Counted from the stretch's first letter, positions 37,154-46,090 are shown. The stretch is DNA of 64,000 bases from Cellvibrionaceae bacterium AOL6 (GCA_003265435.1 NOXC01000006.1:124001-188000), one strand, 5' to 3'. The notes: generated by a model from the letters alone, not told the origin. A program made the numbers and translations.

Positions 37154-38084
37154 TGCCAAGCTGCACTTGATGCAGTGTCGCGGGCGCGCGATGGTACAGG
37201 ACGATGGGCGTTATGGCTTGCAGCATCTCGGCGTCAGCGAAGGCGGCGCCGCTGACCGTGTGGCATTTTATTGGGCCAATCACCTGTTGGGGAACACCGC
37301 CGATGCCGCGGCGCTTGAGCTTGCTTTCGGTCATTTTTCTCTGCGCCTTAGTCACACAACGCGCCTCAGTATCAGCGGCGCTGAGCGTCGCATCACCCTG
37401 AACGGTAAAACGCTCTCCGGTGCGAGCAGCTTCGACGCCAATGCAGGAGATGTACTCGAATTAACCAACCCGACACGCGGCGTCTACAGCTACCTCGCCA
37501 TCGCGGGAGGCTTCTGCGCCGCCGAAGTATTTGGCAGCCGCAGCATGAATGCGCGCGCCGGATTTGGCACACATGGGGGGCAACCCTTAACCAGCGGCTG
37601 TGCCTTACCCTACCGTGTCTCAGCGCACAGCCCCCCTCGCGGCCTGAAACAGATTCCACCACGTTATCGACTGCCCCAGGGCTCGCCTCTCGTACTCAAC
37701 GTGATCCCCGGAGCGCAATTCAATGCCCTGAGCAAAGAGGGGCTGAAGCGACTTTTTTCAAGCGTGTATGAAATCAAAACGGACAGCAATGCGATGGGCA
37801 TGCGTTTGGAAGGCCCTGAGGTCAACATCAATGCAGAGGAATTACTGTCTGCAGGTACGCCCGTGGGCTCAGTGCAAATTCCCGGTGACGGCAAGCCCAT
37901 CGTGCTCATGACGGAACATCAGAGCATTGGCGGTTATCCACGTGTCGGCACCGTGTACAAACGCGACGTCGCGCGACTCAGTCAACTCAGGCCGGGAGAA
38001 AAGGTGCGTTTTGCAATGGGCAGCCTGACGCTGGCGCAGCGCGAATGGACAGGGATTCGGCGCTTTTTCGATTTGGTGGATTAA
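37137..38084 (+). CDS. pxpC: 5-oxoprolinase subunit C (KipA family)
   Basis: 315 residues, cyclophilin-like biotin-carboxylase-related fold. QDDGRYGLQHLGVSEGGAAD at the N terminus, LELAFGHFSL, YLAIAGGFCAAEVFGSRSMN, GMRLEGPEV, GSVQIPGDGKPIVLMTEHQS and GGYPRVGTV are hallmarks. It overlaps pxpB by 17 bases; the three genes form one operon ending 19 bases from a convergent regulator gene. Confidence 0.94.
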   Translation: MLSQADAKLHLMQCRGRAMVQDDGRYGLQHLGVSEGGAADRVAFYWANHLLGNTADAAALELAFGHFSLRLSHTTRLSISGAERRITLNGKTLSGASSFDANAGDVLELTNPTRGVYSYLAIAGGFCAAEVFGSRSMNARAGFGTHGGQPLTSGCALPYRVSAHSPPRGLKQIPPRYRLPQGSPLVLNVIPGAQFNALSKEGLKRLFSSVYEIKTDSNAMGMRLEGPEVNINAEELLSAGTPVGSVQIPGDGKPIVLMTEHQSIGGYPRVGTVYKRDVARLSQLRPGEKVRFAMGSLTLAQREWTGIRRFFDLVD

Positions 38085-38103
38085 GCGCCCCATCCCAGAC
38101 ATT

Positions 38104-40341
38104 TTATTTTTTGTACGCTGCGGCGTTGTCGTCAAGCCAGCCGTGCAGGTCGTCAATGCCCATCGGCTTCGCATACAAAAACCCCTGAATTTCATCGCAC
38201 TTTAATTGCTTGAGTAAATCGAGCTCACTGCTGTTTTCGACGCCCTCTGCGATCACACGCAAATCCAGGGTATTGCCAAGCTGAATAATCATTTCGATAA
38301 TTTCGCGGCCACTTTCTTCGCCCGAGGTATGCACAAAGCTCTGATCGATTTTAAGGCGATCAATGGGCATTTTCTGCAGATAACTCAGCGACGAAAATCC
38401 CGTTCCAAAATCATCAATGGAGAGTGTAAAGCCCAGGTTTTTAATCTCGTTTAATCGCGTTAAAGCCATCTCCGAATCGGCGATGCCCATCGACTCCGTG
38501 ATCTCGAGATCAATGCAATTGGTCGGCACCGGACTTTCTTCGGCGATACGAGCCAGCATATTGAGAAAATCCGGATGTCGGAGTTGCGCTGCGGACACAT
38601 TGACGGATACATGCGAGCCTTCCCAGCCACGCTGATGCAAGTCATGCAAGGCGTCGACGGCCTTGCGCAGAATCCACTCCCCCATCCGTACGATCAGACC
38701 ACTCTGCTCGGCAATCTGTATGAAGGTGTCCGGGTAAATAATATTGCCCCCCTCATCACGCCAGCGCAGCAGGGCTTCGAAGCCGCTGATACCATTGTTC
38801 GCCAGATCAAACTTGGGTTGAAACACAAGAAAGAGTGCGCCGGACTCAAACGCATCGCGTAAATTCCTGAGGACGCCCAAGCGCTCACGCGCGTGCTTGA
38901 GCATGTCGCTGTGGTAATGCAGCACTTCTCCGCGATGCTGGTTCTTGGCGAGCTTTAACACCACCCCGGCACTTTTCAGCACGTCGTCTTTGTCGTTGCC
39001 AATGTCCGCGAGGGCGACGATACCGCAGGTAATCGAGACGAGCTGATGCTCGTCCTCTACCTCAAAATATTCTTTAAACGGCGCGTGGACATGCTCAGCT
39101 GCCAAGGCTTCTGTCTTCGCCAACAACGCGAAGGTGTCTCCGGCGATACGTGCGACGATGGCGGGCGGCGGAAACGCGTCCTTCAGACGCTCGGCGATCG
39201 CGACGAGTAACTGGTCACAATATTGCTGACCCAGCGCTGCGTTAATTTCTGCAAAATTATCAATGTCGACCAGCGCGAGTGAGTAATCTGCAGCATCGGG
39301 CCGCGTGAGAAGCTGCCCGACGCTTTCATTAAAGGCATTGCGGTTGGGCAATTGCACCAAGGCATCGGTAAACGCGAAACTGCGCAAACGATCGACGAGT
39401 TCCACATTGTCCGCACAGATCGAAATATTGCTGCAAAACAATTCCAGCAAGCCTTTATCGACCTGACGCATCGCCATCGTAGAGCCGACATAACAACTCA
39501 TATCACCGCGTTCGGTGCTGCCTAAATAGAGTGCAACGCCGTGTTCACCATAGATGTTGCTCGCGGTGTTCAAACTTTCGGCGAGCATGTCGCGCTCTTC
39601 GGCTTCGGTCATTTCCGACAGCGGGCGATCGATCAATTCGCAGTAATGTCCGGCTGCCGCAATAATGAACGGTTCAGCTCTTTCCTTCTCGTCACGGCGC
39701 ACACAAATCAGCCCCTCGGGCTTGATCGACAACAGGCCGGCCAACTGCACAATGACACCAGTGGCGAAGTCAGTCAGTCCGCGTTTCGACATCAGGTCTG
39801 AGCTACCGCGAACGATGAGGTCGAGCCCCTGCTTACTCGACTCAATGGTTCGAATCTGTTGATAGGAGCGCACGGCCGTGGTCAGCGACGCGTAGAGTTT
39901 GTTCTGGGTCAGCTCAGATTTGAGTTTGTAGTCGTTGATGTCGTAGTCACGTATGACTTCGATCTCTGGTGCTTGGTTCGGCTGACCGGTGCGCAAAATA
40001 ATCCGAGACTGGGAATTGCCTAACTCCTCGCGAATAACGGCGACCAAATCGAGTCCGGCGTTGGGAGTTTCCATCACAACATCGAGCAGGATCACGGCAA
40101 TGTCGTCGTTTTCCTTTAATATCGTGAGTGCTTCCTCGGCCGACTTCGCATGCAGAAATTCGAGGCGGCGCCCCATGATCTTGGTATTGCGCAGCGCAAA
40201 CGCGGTGGCCGAATGCACGTCCTGCTCGTCATCGGTGATCAGCACCCTCCAGACTTCTGGCGCGCTGGGCTCGACCGTGGCCGGCGATGGCTGCTTGGGC
40301 TCTTCCTCTCCGAGGAAGGTCATTAAATCTTCGTCACTCAT
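38104..40341 (-). CDS. Response regulator with REC, DUF3369, degenerate GGDEF and EAL domains
   Basis: 745 residues. Receiver (about 45-170) with acceptor Asp in VILLDVVMETP; DUF3369 (about 180-325); GGDEF-like domain (about 340-480) where the signature reads RIAGDTF, so the cyclase site is degenerate; EAL domain (about 495-735) with GFEALLRW, NVSAAQLRH, LEITESMG, SIDDFGTGFSSLSYL, LKIDQSF and IAEGVENSSE. Expected output: c-di-GMP hydrolysis under phosphorylation control, the GGDEF part perhaps binding GTP. The ATG at 40339-40341 overlaps the stop of the kinase gene by 8 bases; the two are cognate by context. Confidence 0.92.
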   Translation of the reverse strand: MSDEDLMTFLGEEEPKQPSPATVEPSAPEVWRVLITDDEQDVHSATAFALRNTKIMGRRLEFLHAKSAEEALTILKENDDIAVILLDVVMETPNAGLDLVAVIREELGNSQSRIILRTGQPNQAPEIEVIRDYDINDYKLKSELTQNKLYASLTTAVRSYQQIRTIESSKQGLDLIVRGSSDLMSKRGLTDFATGVIVQLAGLLSIKPEGLICVRRDEKERAEPFIIAAAGHYCELIDRPLSEMTEAEERDMLAESLNTASNIYGEHGVALYLGSTERGDMSCYVGSTMAMRQVDKGLLELFCSNISICADNVELVDRLRSFAFTDALVQLPNRNAFNESVGQLLTRPDAADYSLALVDIDNFAEINAALGQQYCDQLLVAIAERLKDAFPPPAIVARIAGDTFALLAKTEALAAEHVHAPFKEYFEVEDEHQLVSITCGIVALADIGNDKDDVLKSAGVVLKLAKNQHRGEVLHYHSDMLKHARERLGVLRNLRDAFESGALFLVFQPKFDLANNGISGFEALLRWRDEGGNIIYPDTFIQIAEQSGLIVRMGEWILRKAVDALHDLHQRGWEGSHVSVNVSAAQLRHPDFLNMLARIAEESPVPTNCIDLEITESMGIADSEMALTRLNEIKNLGFTLSIDDFGTGFSSLSYLQKMPIDRLKIDQSFVHTSGEESGREIIEMIIQLGNTLDLRVIAEGVENSSELDLLKQLKCDEIQGFLYAKPMGIDDLHGWLDDNAAAYKK

Positions 40342-41941
40342 TGCGAGTCGCTCCGTGTGTCTCTTCCACATCCTGAGACGCGGACGTCTCAGTCATTGCA
40401 CTCCCTTCCGGGGCTCGATACGGCAGCCGAATCACAAATGAGGTGCCCACGCCCTGCGTAGAACTGACCTCGATCGTGCCGCCAAGCACGCCCGTGACGA
40501 GATTATGCACGATGTGCATGCCGAGTCCATTGCCGCCCTCGCCAAGTTTAGTGGTAAAGAAAGGATCAAAGATCCGATTGATGTTATCCGGAGGAATGCC
40601 ACAACCATCATCGCTGATTTCGAGCCGGCAATACTCTTCATCCACCTCTTCCCCTTTTATCAGCACGCGACCGGATTCGGAACCCGCAAAGGCGTGAATC
40701 AGCGCGTTATTCAGCAGATTGGTGATGATTTGCCCGAGTGGGCCCGGATAGCTGTTCAGTTCGATCGAGGCATCACAATCGATGTCCACGATATAGGGCG
40801 TGTGTTTAAACGCAGGCGACACGGTCAGTTTGGTTTCCGCCATAACATCAGCCAGTTTGAACTGCCGCCGCTGCGCTGAGGTTCGGTCCATCGCGACCTG
40901 TTTGAAACTGCTGACCAGCTCAGACGCACGATCGAGGCTTGAGACAACCAGCTGCGTACCCTGATCCATATCATCGAGATAGGTCTCCAGCGCACTGCGT
41001 GTCATACCTCCGGCCATTTGCTTTCGCAGCTGCCGCGTTTCATCGTACAGAGATGACGCTACGGTCAGGCCGTTACCGATGGGCGTGTTCAGTTCATGCG
41101 CGACACCGGCAACCAAGGAGCCCAGCGCGGCCAGCTTTTCCTGCTGTACCAGGTTGCCCTGCGCTTGCTTGAGTTGATCGAGCGTGTCTTTCAACTCGTG
41201 GTTGAGGTTGACCAAGTCGGCCGTGCGCTCACGCACGCGCTCCTCCAGTAAGGTAAAGGAGCTCTCGAGCGAGCCCCTCATGTGTTCCAACTGTTCAGAG
41301 AGCTGGCCAAACTCATCGTTCTTTAATTTCGGAATCGAGGTTTTCAAGTCGCCGGAGGCAATCCCCGCCGCCGCCGCTTCGAGACGTGTCAAAGGACGAA
41401 TCACGCGACTGCGCAAAAAATAACTCACTAGGAAGATGGTGAAAATCAACTGACTGATCAGGATTACCAAAAGCATGCGACTTTCGTTGACCGCACGCTC
41501 CCGGGCATTTTCGAGGCTGTAATCGAGCTCTACCGAGCCGAGCAGTTCGCCGTCATAAATGATTTCACGACTGAGGCTGATCTGTGCGGCGTCCTCGCTG
41601 CTCTGAGCCTGATAGAACAGAAACTGCTCTCCGTGCAATGCATTGACCTGAATGCGCACAACAGAAGGGTCAATACTGACCGAGTCGATCAGTGGCTGGC
41701 CGAGATCAGCCGCGATGTTCCAGAGCGGCATGGTCATGCCCGCTTCGAGCAACTCGATATAACTCGTTGCCATCTCGCGGCTGTCGTTGTCCACGGTGCG
41801 ATGAAAGTTTTCGCGAATCAGGAGCAGGCCCGTAATCGTGGCGGGTATCGCCACGGAGGCCACAACCACCAGCAGCAAAAAGCGCTGGAGGCTAGAGTTT
41901 TTCGATTTGCTTTCCGCCACGGCGAGCTTCCAATTGTTCAC
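40334..41941 (-). CDS. Membrane sensor histidine kinase paired with the EAL regulator
   Basis: 535 residues. Membrane helices near 21-42 and 156-176 enclose a periplasmic domain of about 110 residues (MTMPLWNIAADLGQPLIDS, resembling small CHASE-like sensors). A HAMP domain and a coiled coil lead to the His in GVAHELNTPIGN (about 282); the ATPase part has NLLNNALIHAF, ISDDGCGIPPD, FFTTKLGEGGNGLGMHIV and GTSFVIRLPY. It is coupled to the downstream REC-DUF3369-GGDEF-EAL gene and probably phosphorylates it. Confidence 0.93.
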   Translation of the reverse strand: MNNWKLAVAESKSKNSSLQRFLLLVVVASVAIPATITGLLLIRENFHRTVDNDSREMATSYIELLEAGMTMPLWNIAADLGQPLIDSVSIDPSVVRIQVNALHGEQFLFYQAQSSEDAAQISLSREIIYDGELLGSVELDYSLENARERAVNESRMLLVILISQLIFTIFLVSYFLRSRVIRPLTRLEAAAAGIASGDLKTSIPKLKNDEFGQLSEQLEHMRGSLESSFTLLEERVRERTADLVNLNHELKDTLDQLKQAQGNLVQQEKLAALGSLVAGVAHELNTPIGNGLTVASSLYDETRQLRKQMAGGMTRSALETYLDDMDQGTQLVVSSLDRASELVSSFKQVAMDRTSAQRRQFKLADVMAETKLTVSPAFKHTPYIVDIDCDASIELNSYPGPLGQIITNLLNNALIHAFAGSESGRVLIKGEEVDEEYCRLEISDDGCGIPPDNINRIFDPFFTTKLGEGGNGLGMHIVHNLVTGVLGGTIEVSSTQGVGTSFVIRLPYRAPEGSAMTETSASQDVEETHGATRNE

Positions 41942-42126
41942 AGTTGGGGCAGGCGCAAAAAGCGCGTACCGACGGAGCCGAAACTGGCCCAGAGCCCGGC
42001 GCGAACGACGAGGGGGCTCTTTGGAAACTATAGACTAAATAGGCAAAAAGAAAGGACGCGACTGTGGCTAAGCCACAATCACGTCAAGCGAGGAACACGA
42101 ATTGTGCACAGTGTCACCTGCGCGCA

Positions 42127-43251
42127 TTAGAAGGCGTACTGGTAACCGAGCGTCCACATGGCATCCATTTCCATCTGAATCCCATTGACGTCTTGCAGCA
42201 CAGGAAGGCTGTACTCGAAGGCCAAACGATGTCCGGCCAGTCCACCGTGCTGACCCAGCAGATTCACACCCAAGGCCGCATCCACCCAGTCTCCACCGTA
42301 ATAATCGGGGTTGGCCGTTTGCACCGGCCCCTGAATCTGATCGTCCATGCCATCGATAGCACCCTGACTTCTCGCCTCTATACGTAAGGAAGCGCTTACT
42401 GCGGGATGAAACAGATACTGGCCCCAGCCGGTCAGTGTCTGCTTGTCACCCAAGGTATAACCCTCGTCGTTTTCACCGAGCCTCACCACGGCGAGATATT
42501 GTGCACCCCAGCTCCAATGCGCACTGTTGCCACTGTAGGTGAGGCCTGGCTGCACATCCCAGGTGCCTGAACCCAGCTGCATCGAGTAGGGCAGTCGCAT
42601 TGTCATCATCATCGGTGCACTGGGCATCTCGCCCATGCCCATGTCCGAATCCATGCCCATATCTGACCCCATGTCCATGTCGGAGCCCATGGACATCGGT
42701 GGCAGCACCTGGCCCTCTTCATCCAGGGCCCCCGTGGGCACGGAGACCACGGCATTTAAATGCAAACGATGTTCAGGGCGATGCATCAGGGAAATTAACG
42801 CCCCGACACTCGTGTCACCCAAGCCCTCCGTTTGGGTTTCGAAATGGCCGCGAACTGTGGTGCCCATCATGCCTTCGTAGGTGGTGAGGCGCATGTCTTT
42901 GCGCAGGTAGTTCAGCATTAGCATCAGCGTCACCCGATCGGAAGGGGCATACATCATTCCGAGCATGTCCATGCTGCTTTCCATTTCCTGCGGCACTATC
43001 CGTAACACAGGGGGTGGCGCAAAACGGTTCGGTGTTGCGACAATGTCGGCGTCGCGGATGCTGTCGCCGCCCTGTAGGTTGCCACTCATACTCATCGCCA
43101 TATGACGATAGGAGACCATCCACTCGCCTTGTTTGTGCGTGTGATCGCCCATTACGCCAATCGGTGCGTGACTATCGGCTCTACCGGTGCCATCGGCAGA
43201 TGCCTGCAGTGCCAGCCCAAGCCCCAGTATGGTCAACATTGTTTTTTTCAT
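42127..43251 (-). CDS. Met-rich outer-membrane beta-barrel protein
   Basis: 374 residues. Signal peptide (KKTMLTILGLGLALQASA), then many amphipathic strands and a terminal aromatic in WTLGYQYAF, as in the MetA-pathway type of outer-membrane proteins. Methionine is very frequent: HMAMSMSG, MESSMDMLGMMYAP and a repeat block at 186-218 made of Met, Gly, Asp and Ser. An N-terminal HAPIGVMGDHTHKQGEWM carries three His. This suggests a soft-metal (copper or silver) handling surface; no ligand is proven. I chose the ATG at 43249-43251, four codons after another in-frame ATG. Confidence 0.75.
   Translation of the reverse strand: MKKTMLTILGLGLALQASADGTGRADSHAPIGVMGDHTHKQGEWMVSYRHMAMSMSGNLQGGDSIRDADIVATPNRFAPPPVLRIVPQEMESSMDMLGMMYAPSDRVTLMLMLNYLRKDMRLTTYEGMMGTTVRGHFETQTEGLGDTSVGALISLMHRPEHRLHLNAVVSVPTGALDEEGQVLPPMSMGSDMDMGSDMGMDSDMGMGEMPSAPMMMTMRLPYSMQLGSGTWDVQPGLTYSGNSAHWSWGAQYLAVVRLGENDEGYTLGDKQTLTGWGQYLFHPAVSASLRIEARSQGAIDGMDDQIQGPVQTANPDYYGGDWVDAALGVNLLGQHGGLAGHRLAFEYSLPVLQDVNGIQMEMDAMWTLGYQYAF
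42598..42696 (-). repeat. Imperfect tandem repeat coding Met/Asp/Gly motifs
   Basis: Within the outer-membrane protein gene the unit M-G-S-D-M (variants MDMGSDM, GMDSDM, GMGEM) recurs about five times, encoded by repeated CATGTC or CATGCC-containing stretches on the plus strand. Such repeats may vary in copy number and could bind metal through Met sulfur and Asp. Confidence 0.6.
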
Positions 43252-43429
43252 ACTTACCCCCATTCCTTTATGGGCATCATGCTAACAGCGCAACGCCGTC
43301 GCGCGGATGCGACATATTGTCACAGGGGGCATGTCACACTGACCCGCCGAGCTTGAGCTTGACGCAGACAGCACGTAGAGTGCGCGACACAGGACTACCG
43401 AATTACCCATTAAAGACAGGAGCAAGGAC

Positions 43430-43924
43430 ATGGCAACAGTCACACTCAAAGGCAATCCCATCGAAACAGTGGGAACGCTTCCACAACCCGGCGCCGCCGC
43501 CCCGGCCTTCACACTCGTGAAAACCGATCTGAGCGAGCTGAGCCTGGCCGACCTCGCCGGTAAGCGCGTGGTCTTAAACATTTTCCCCTCGGTCGATACG
43601 CCAACCTGCGCCACCTCAGTGCGCACGTTTAATGAAAAAGCGGCCAGCCTCGACAACACGGTTGTCGTATGCATTTCCGCCGACCTTCCCTTTGCCTTCG
43701 CGCGGTTTTGCGGCGCAGAGGGTATCGCCAATGTGGAATCGGCATCGGGCTTTCGTTCGAGTTTTGGAGAGGACTACGGTCTGACCTTCAGCACTGGCCC
43801 ATTGAAAGGCCTGTACAGCCGCAGCGTGGTGGTCTTAGACGAGGCAGGTAACGTGCTGCATAGCGAGCAAGTCGCTGAAACTGCAGACGAACCGGACTAC
43901 GAGGCGGCACTCGCCGTACTGTAA
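43430..43924 (+). CDS. tpx: Thiol peroxidase (atypical 2-Cys peroxiredoxin)
   Basis: 164 residues. It reduces hydroperoxides with thioredoxin. The peroxidatic Cys is in [16 protein letters not shown] and the resolving Cys in [28 protein letters not shown] and the [14 protein letters not shown] segment are typical. A good ribosome site (GGAGC, then AAGGAC) precedes the ATG. It is divergent from the Met-rich outer-membrane gene, which would suit a shared stress response. Confidence 0.96.
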   Translation: MATVTLKGNPIETVGTLPQPGAAAPAFTLVKTDLSELSLADLAGKRVVLNIFPSVDTPTCATSVRTFNEKAASLDNTVVVCISADLPFAFARFCGAEGIANVESASGFRSSFGEDYGLTFSTGPLKGLYSRSVVVLDEAGNVLHSEQVAETADEPDYEAALAVL

Positions 43925-43954
43925 TCCGGTCTGGCGCCCGGATTACCGGGCGCC
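43921..43954. terminator. Two overlapping alternative hairpins at the end of tpx
   Basis: GTAATCCGG (43921-43929) pairs perfectly with CCGGATTAC (43938-43946), and GGCGCCCGG (43933-43941) pairs perfectly with CCGGGCGCC (43946-43954) around ATTA. The two share bases and cannot form together. The first includes the tpx stop codon. No U tract follows, so this is a bidirectional barrier between convergent genes rather than a textbook terminator. Confidence 0.55.
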
Positions 43955-43964
43955 TAGAAGCGAC

Positions 43965-44414
43965 TTATTCAGCCGCTTCGGCTTGTTGTTCCTGGTACTT
44001 CATCAGCACTTGTTGCGCCAGCTCCTGACCCCAGGCCTGACCCACCATCATCGACTCCTGCATGATTGCAGGCTGCACACTGATCAGTTTCTTGCCCTCT
44101 GGGGAATCGAAAAATTTGCTGATCGCATCGACGTCTTTTTGGCTCAAGTATTTTTGATAAATGGGAATGGTTTTCTCAACCATTTCATTGGGGTCAATGC
44201 TGCTCGCAAAATCCTGCCAGAACGCGGCGGGTGCATCCGGTGCCATTTGCTGCAACGCAGGCAACATTTGTTGAATTACCTGCATGCCCATTTCACCGGC
44301 GCCAGTTTTGTCCATCAGTTCACGAACGCTTTCCGTGCTTGGTGTTTCTGCGGTGGCGAGAGAGGAAAAGGCAATTGAGGCGCTGAATGCGGCCACTTTC
44401 AGAAGGGTTTTCAT
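43965..44414 (-). CDS. Secreted DUF2059 family protein
   Basis: 149 residues. Signal peptide (KTLLKVAAFSASIAFSSLATA) and a helical mature domain with SVRELMDKTGAGEMGMQVIQ, the conserved QKYLSQKDVDAISKFFDSPE and GKKLISVQPAIMQES. DUF2059 proteins are periplasmic and of unknown function. It is convergent with tpx and separated from it by the double hairpin. Confidence 0.88.
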   Translation of the reverse strand: MKTLLKVAAFSASIAFSSLATAETPSTESVRELMDKTGAGEMGMQVIQQMLPALQQMAPDAPAAFWQDFASSIDPNEMVEKTIPIYQKYLSQKDVDAISKFFDSPEGKKLISVQPAIMQESMMVGQAWGQELAQQVLMKYQEQQAEAAE

Positions 44415-44528
44415 AGCGAGTCCTTGTCGTTTTCGAGTAATTAGACGTCAGCGCAGGGCACTGATCATCGTCTGTCGAAGCCTAACAGATCTGTAACGAG
44501 GAAAAACCCTTTTTGCGCAGTACTTGGC

Positions 44529-44711
44529 CTATGCTTCGTCGACATTCAGCCACTTGATGCCAAATTCATCCAATGTCAGCTCAAAGGCAATGGGCCTGCA
44601 ACAGATCTGGCAATCCTGAATATAGCGTTGGTGCTCCTCGCCTGGATCGACGAGCAGTGTTTGCGATTCCCAGCAGTGGGGGCATTGAATAGGCGTGTCT
44701 AACAGGTACAT
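44529..44711 (-). CDS. CPXCG-motif small cysteine-rich protein
   Basis: 60 residues. Zinc-ribbon-like: CPHC near the N terminus and CQICCRPI in the second half, with a final FGIKWLNVDEA. The family is conserved in gammaproteobacteria and has no known role. I use the ATG at 44709-44711, with AGGGC six bases upstream; a GTG six codons earlier is the alternative. Confidence 0.85.
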   Translation of the reverse strand: MYLLDTPIQCPHCWESQTLLVDPGEEHQRYIQDCQICCRPIAFELTLDEFGIKWLNVDEA

Positions 44712-44773
44712 GGTGTTGCCCTGAGTCACTGTGCGCGTGGCGTTATGCCGATTATAGCCAGATTACGCTTTGT

Positions 44774-44803
44774 TTGGCGCTGTTTACGGGAACACGCTAT
44801 AGT
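44774..44803 (+). promoter_or_regulatory. Candidate sigma-70 promoter for the HAD phosphatase gene
   Basis: TTGGCG at 44774-44779 and TATAGT at 44798-44803 are 18 bases apart, with the coding start at 44853. Both hexamers are fair matches to sigma-70 consensus. Confidence 0.4.
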
Positions 44804-44852
44804 GCCGCCTCCCCAAGCTCCACTCACTCTGAAAAGCAAGCAGGACTGAATT

Positions 44853-45464
44853 TTGAACCCGGAAGCTTTAAAAGATTACGATGCGCTGATTTTCGACATG
44901 GACGGCACCCTTGTCGATAGCGGTCAACTTCATGAAGTGGCCTGGCGTGAAACCCTGACAGAATATGGACTGCCCATTGATCACGCGTTGATGCGCTCCC
45001 TCGCCGGCGTGCCTACGATGGAAACAGTGCGGCTCATCGCCGAGAAAACCGACACTGCGCTCACTGCCTCGCTCGAAGAAATCAACGACTTCAAAGAGCG
45101 AGTGGTCAAGGAGAACATCCATCGCTACGTCAAAGCGACTGCGCTTGAACGCGTGGCACGGCACTATCACGGCACGAAACCCATGGCCGTCGGCACCGGC
45201 GCCTACACTGACGAAGCGCGTGAAATTTTATCGGTCTGTGGCCTGCTGGACCTGCTCGACGCGGTGGTCGGCGCCGACCAGGTTGCGCGCCCCAAACCTG
45301 CCCCCGACACCTTCCTCGCCTGTGCGGAACTGATCGGCGTGAGCCCGAGCCGCTGCATCGTGTTTGAAGACAGCCCCCTGGGCTTGCGCGCCGCTGAAGA
45401 CGCGGGAATGAAGGGCATTGACGTCGCCGCCGAGCTGGATATTCACAACCACTACTTTCTCTGA
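44853..45464 (+). CDS. HAD-superfamily phosphatase/phosphoglucomutase-like hydrolase
   Basis: 203 residues. Motif I FDMDGTLVDSGQLHEVAWRE (nucleophile and acid Asp), the small helical cap, motif II in VGTGAYT, motif III Lys in ARPKPAPDTF and motif IV FEDSPLGLRAAEDAGM are all present. It belongs to the beta-phosphoglucomutase/YqaB-like branch, which dephosphorylates or isomerizes sugar phosphates. The start is TTG with AGGAC seven bases upstream. It is followed after 8 bases by the FKBP gene. Confidence 0.9.
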   Translation: MNPEALKDYDALIFDMDGTLVDSGQLHEVAWRETLTEYGLPIDHALMRSLAGVPTMETVRLIAEKTDTALTASLEEINDFKERVVKENIHRYVKATALERVARHYHGTKPMAVGTGAYTDEAREILSVCGLLDLLDAVVGADQVARPKPAPDTFLACAELIGVSPSRCIVFEDSPLGLRAAEDAGMKGIDVAAELDIHNHYFL

Positions 45465-45472
45465 GTCATCCC

Positions 45473-45964
45473 ATGAGCCACACCGTACAACAAGACACTG
45501 TCGTCTCTTTCCACTATCGCCTCAGCGATGCCGAAGGCAATGAGCTGGAAAACAATTTTGACGCCCAACCGACGGCCTACCTGCACGGCCACCGTAATCT
45601 CTTTCAGGCTATGGAAGCCGCTTTGGAAGGGAAGCAGGTGGGCGACGAATTGGAAGTGACGCTGACACCTGAACAGGCCTATGGCCCCTTGCGCGACAAT
45701 GCCTGCCAAAAAGTGCCAATCAAGCACCTGCTCGGCAAACCCCGCAAACTGCAAGCCGGCCAGTTAGTGAAGGTGAATACCGAAAAAGGCGCAGTGGACG
45801 GCACCGTCGTCAAAGCGGGACGCTTTATGGTGGACGTCGATTTTAATCACCCCCTGGCCGGTAAAACCCTGACCTTTGCGATTCGTATCGCGGATATCCG
45901 CGAGGCGTCTGCGGATGAGCGCGCGCACGGCCACGCCCACGGCCCAGGCGGGCATCAACACTAA
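45473..45964 (+). CDS. slyD: SlyD-type FKBP peptidyl-prolyl isomerase
   Basis: 163 residues. The FKBP domain is split by an IF (insert-in-flap) domain: VVSFHYRLSDAEGNELENN, YLHGHRNLFQAMEAALEG, LTPEQAYGP, then VNTEKGAVDGTVVKAG and VDFNHPLAGKTLTF. The C terminus is rich in His (HGHAHGPGGHQH), suiting nickel binding as in SlyD and HypB maturation. Prolyl isomerase and chaperone of the cytosol. A terminator-like hairpin follows. Confidence 0.93.
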   Translation: MSHTVQQDTVVSFHYRLSDAEGNELENNFDAQPTAYLHGHRNLFQAMEAALEGKQVGDELEVTLTPEQAYGPLRDNACQKVPIKHLLGKPRKLQAGQLVKVNTEKGAVDGTVVKAGRFMVDVDFNHPLAGKTLTFAIRIADIREASADERAHGHAHGPGGHQH

Positions 45965-45970
45965 GCTCTG

Positions 45971-46002
45971 AAGCGGGTCACGAGGCCCGCTTATATATTA
46001 TT
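45971..46002 (+). terminator. Hairpin behind the FKBP gene
   Basis: AAGCGGG (45971-45977) pairs with CCCGCTT (45986-45992) across eight bases, followed by an AT-rich tail with scattered Ts (ATATATTATTCT). Seven bases after the stop codon; a reasonable intrinsic terminator. Confidence 0.6.
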
Positions 46003-46062
46003 CTCCTCTGCCAAAACCGTCTCACCTACGTACACGTTCTGTAGCTTTTTCCGCCAATTTTT

Positions 46063-46090
46063 TTGATTTCGGCCATATCCGCACTAGACT
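46063..46090 (+). promoter_or_regulatory. Candidate promoter of the first unknown paralog
   Basis: TTGATT at 46063-46068 and TAGACT at 46085-46090 are 16 bases apart and stand 35 bases before the ATG at 46125, downstream of the FKBP terminator. Confidence 0.35.

Noticed and set aside
39100-39190. Active diguanylate cyclase site in the REC-DUF3369-GGDEF-EAL protein
   Set aside because: The signature reads AGDTF instead of GGDEF or GGEEF, so cyclase activity is not claimed.
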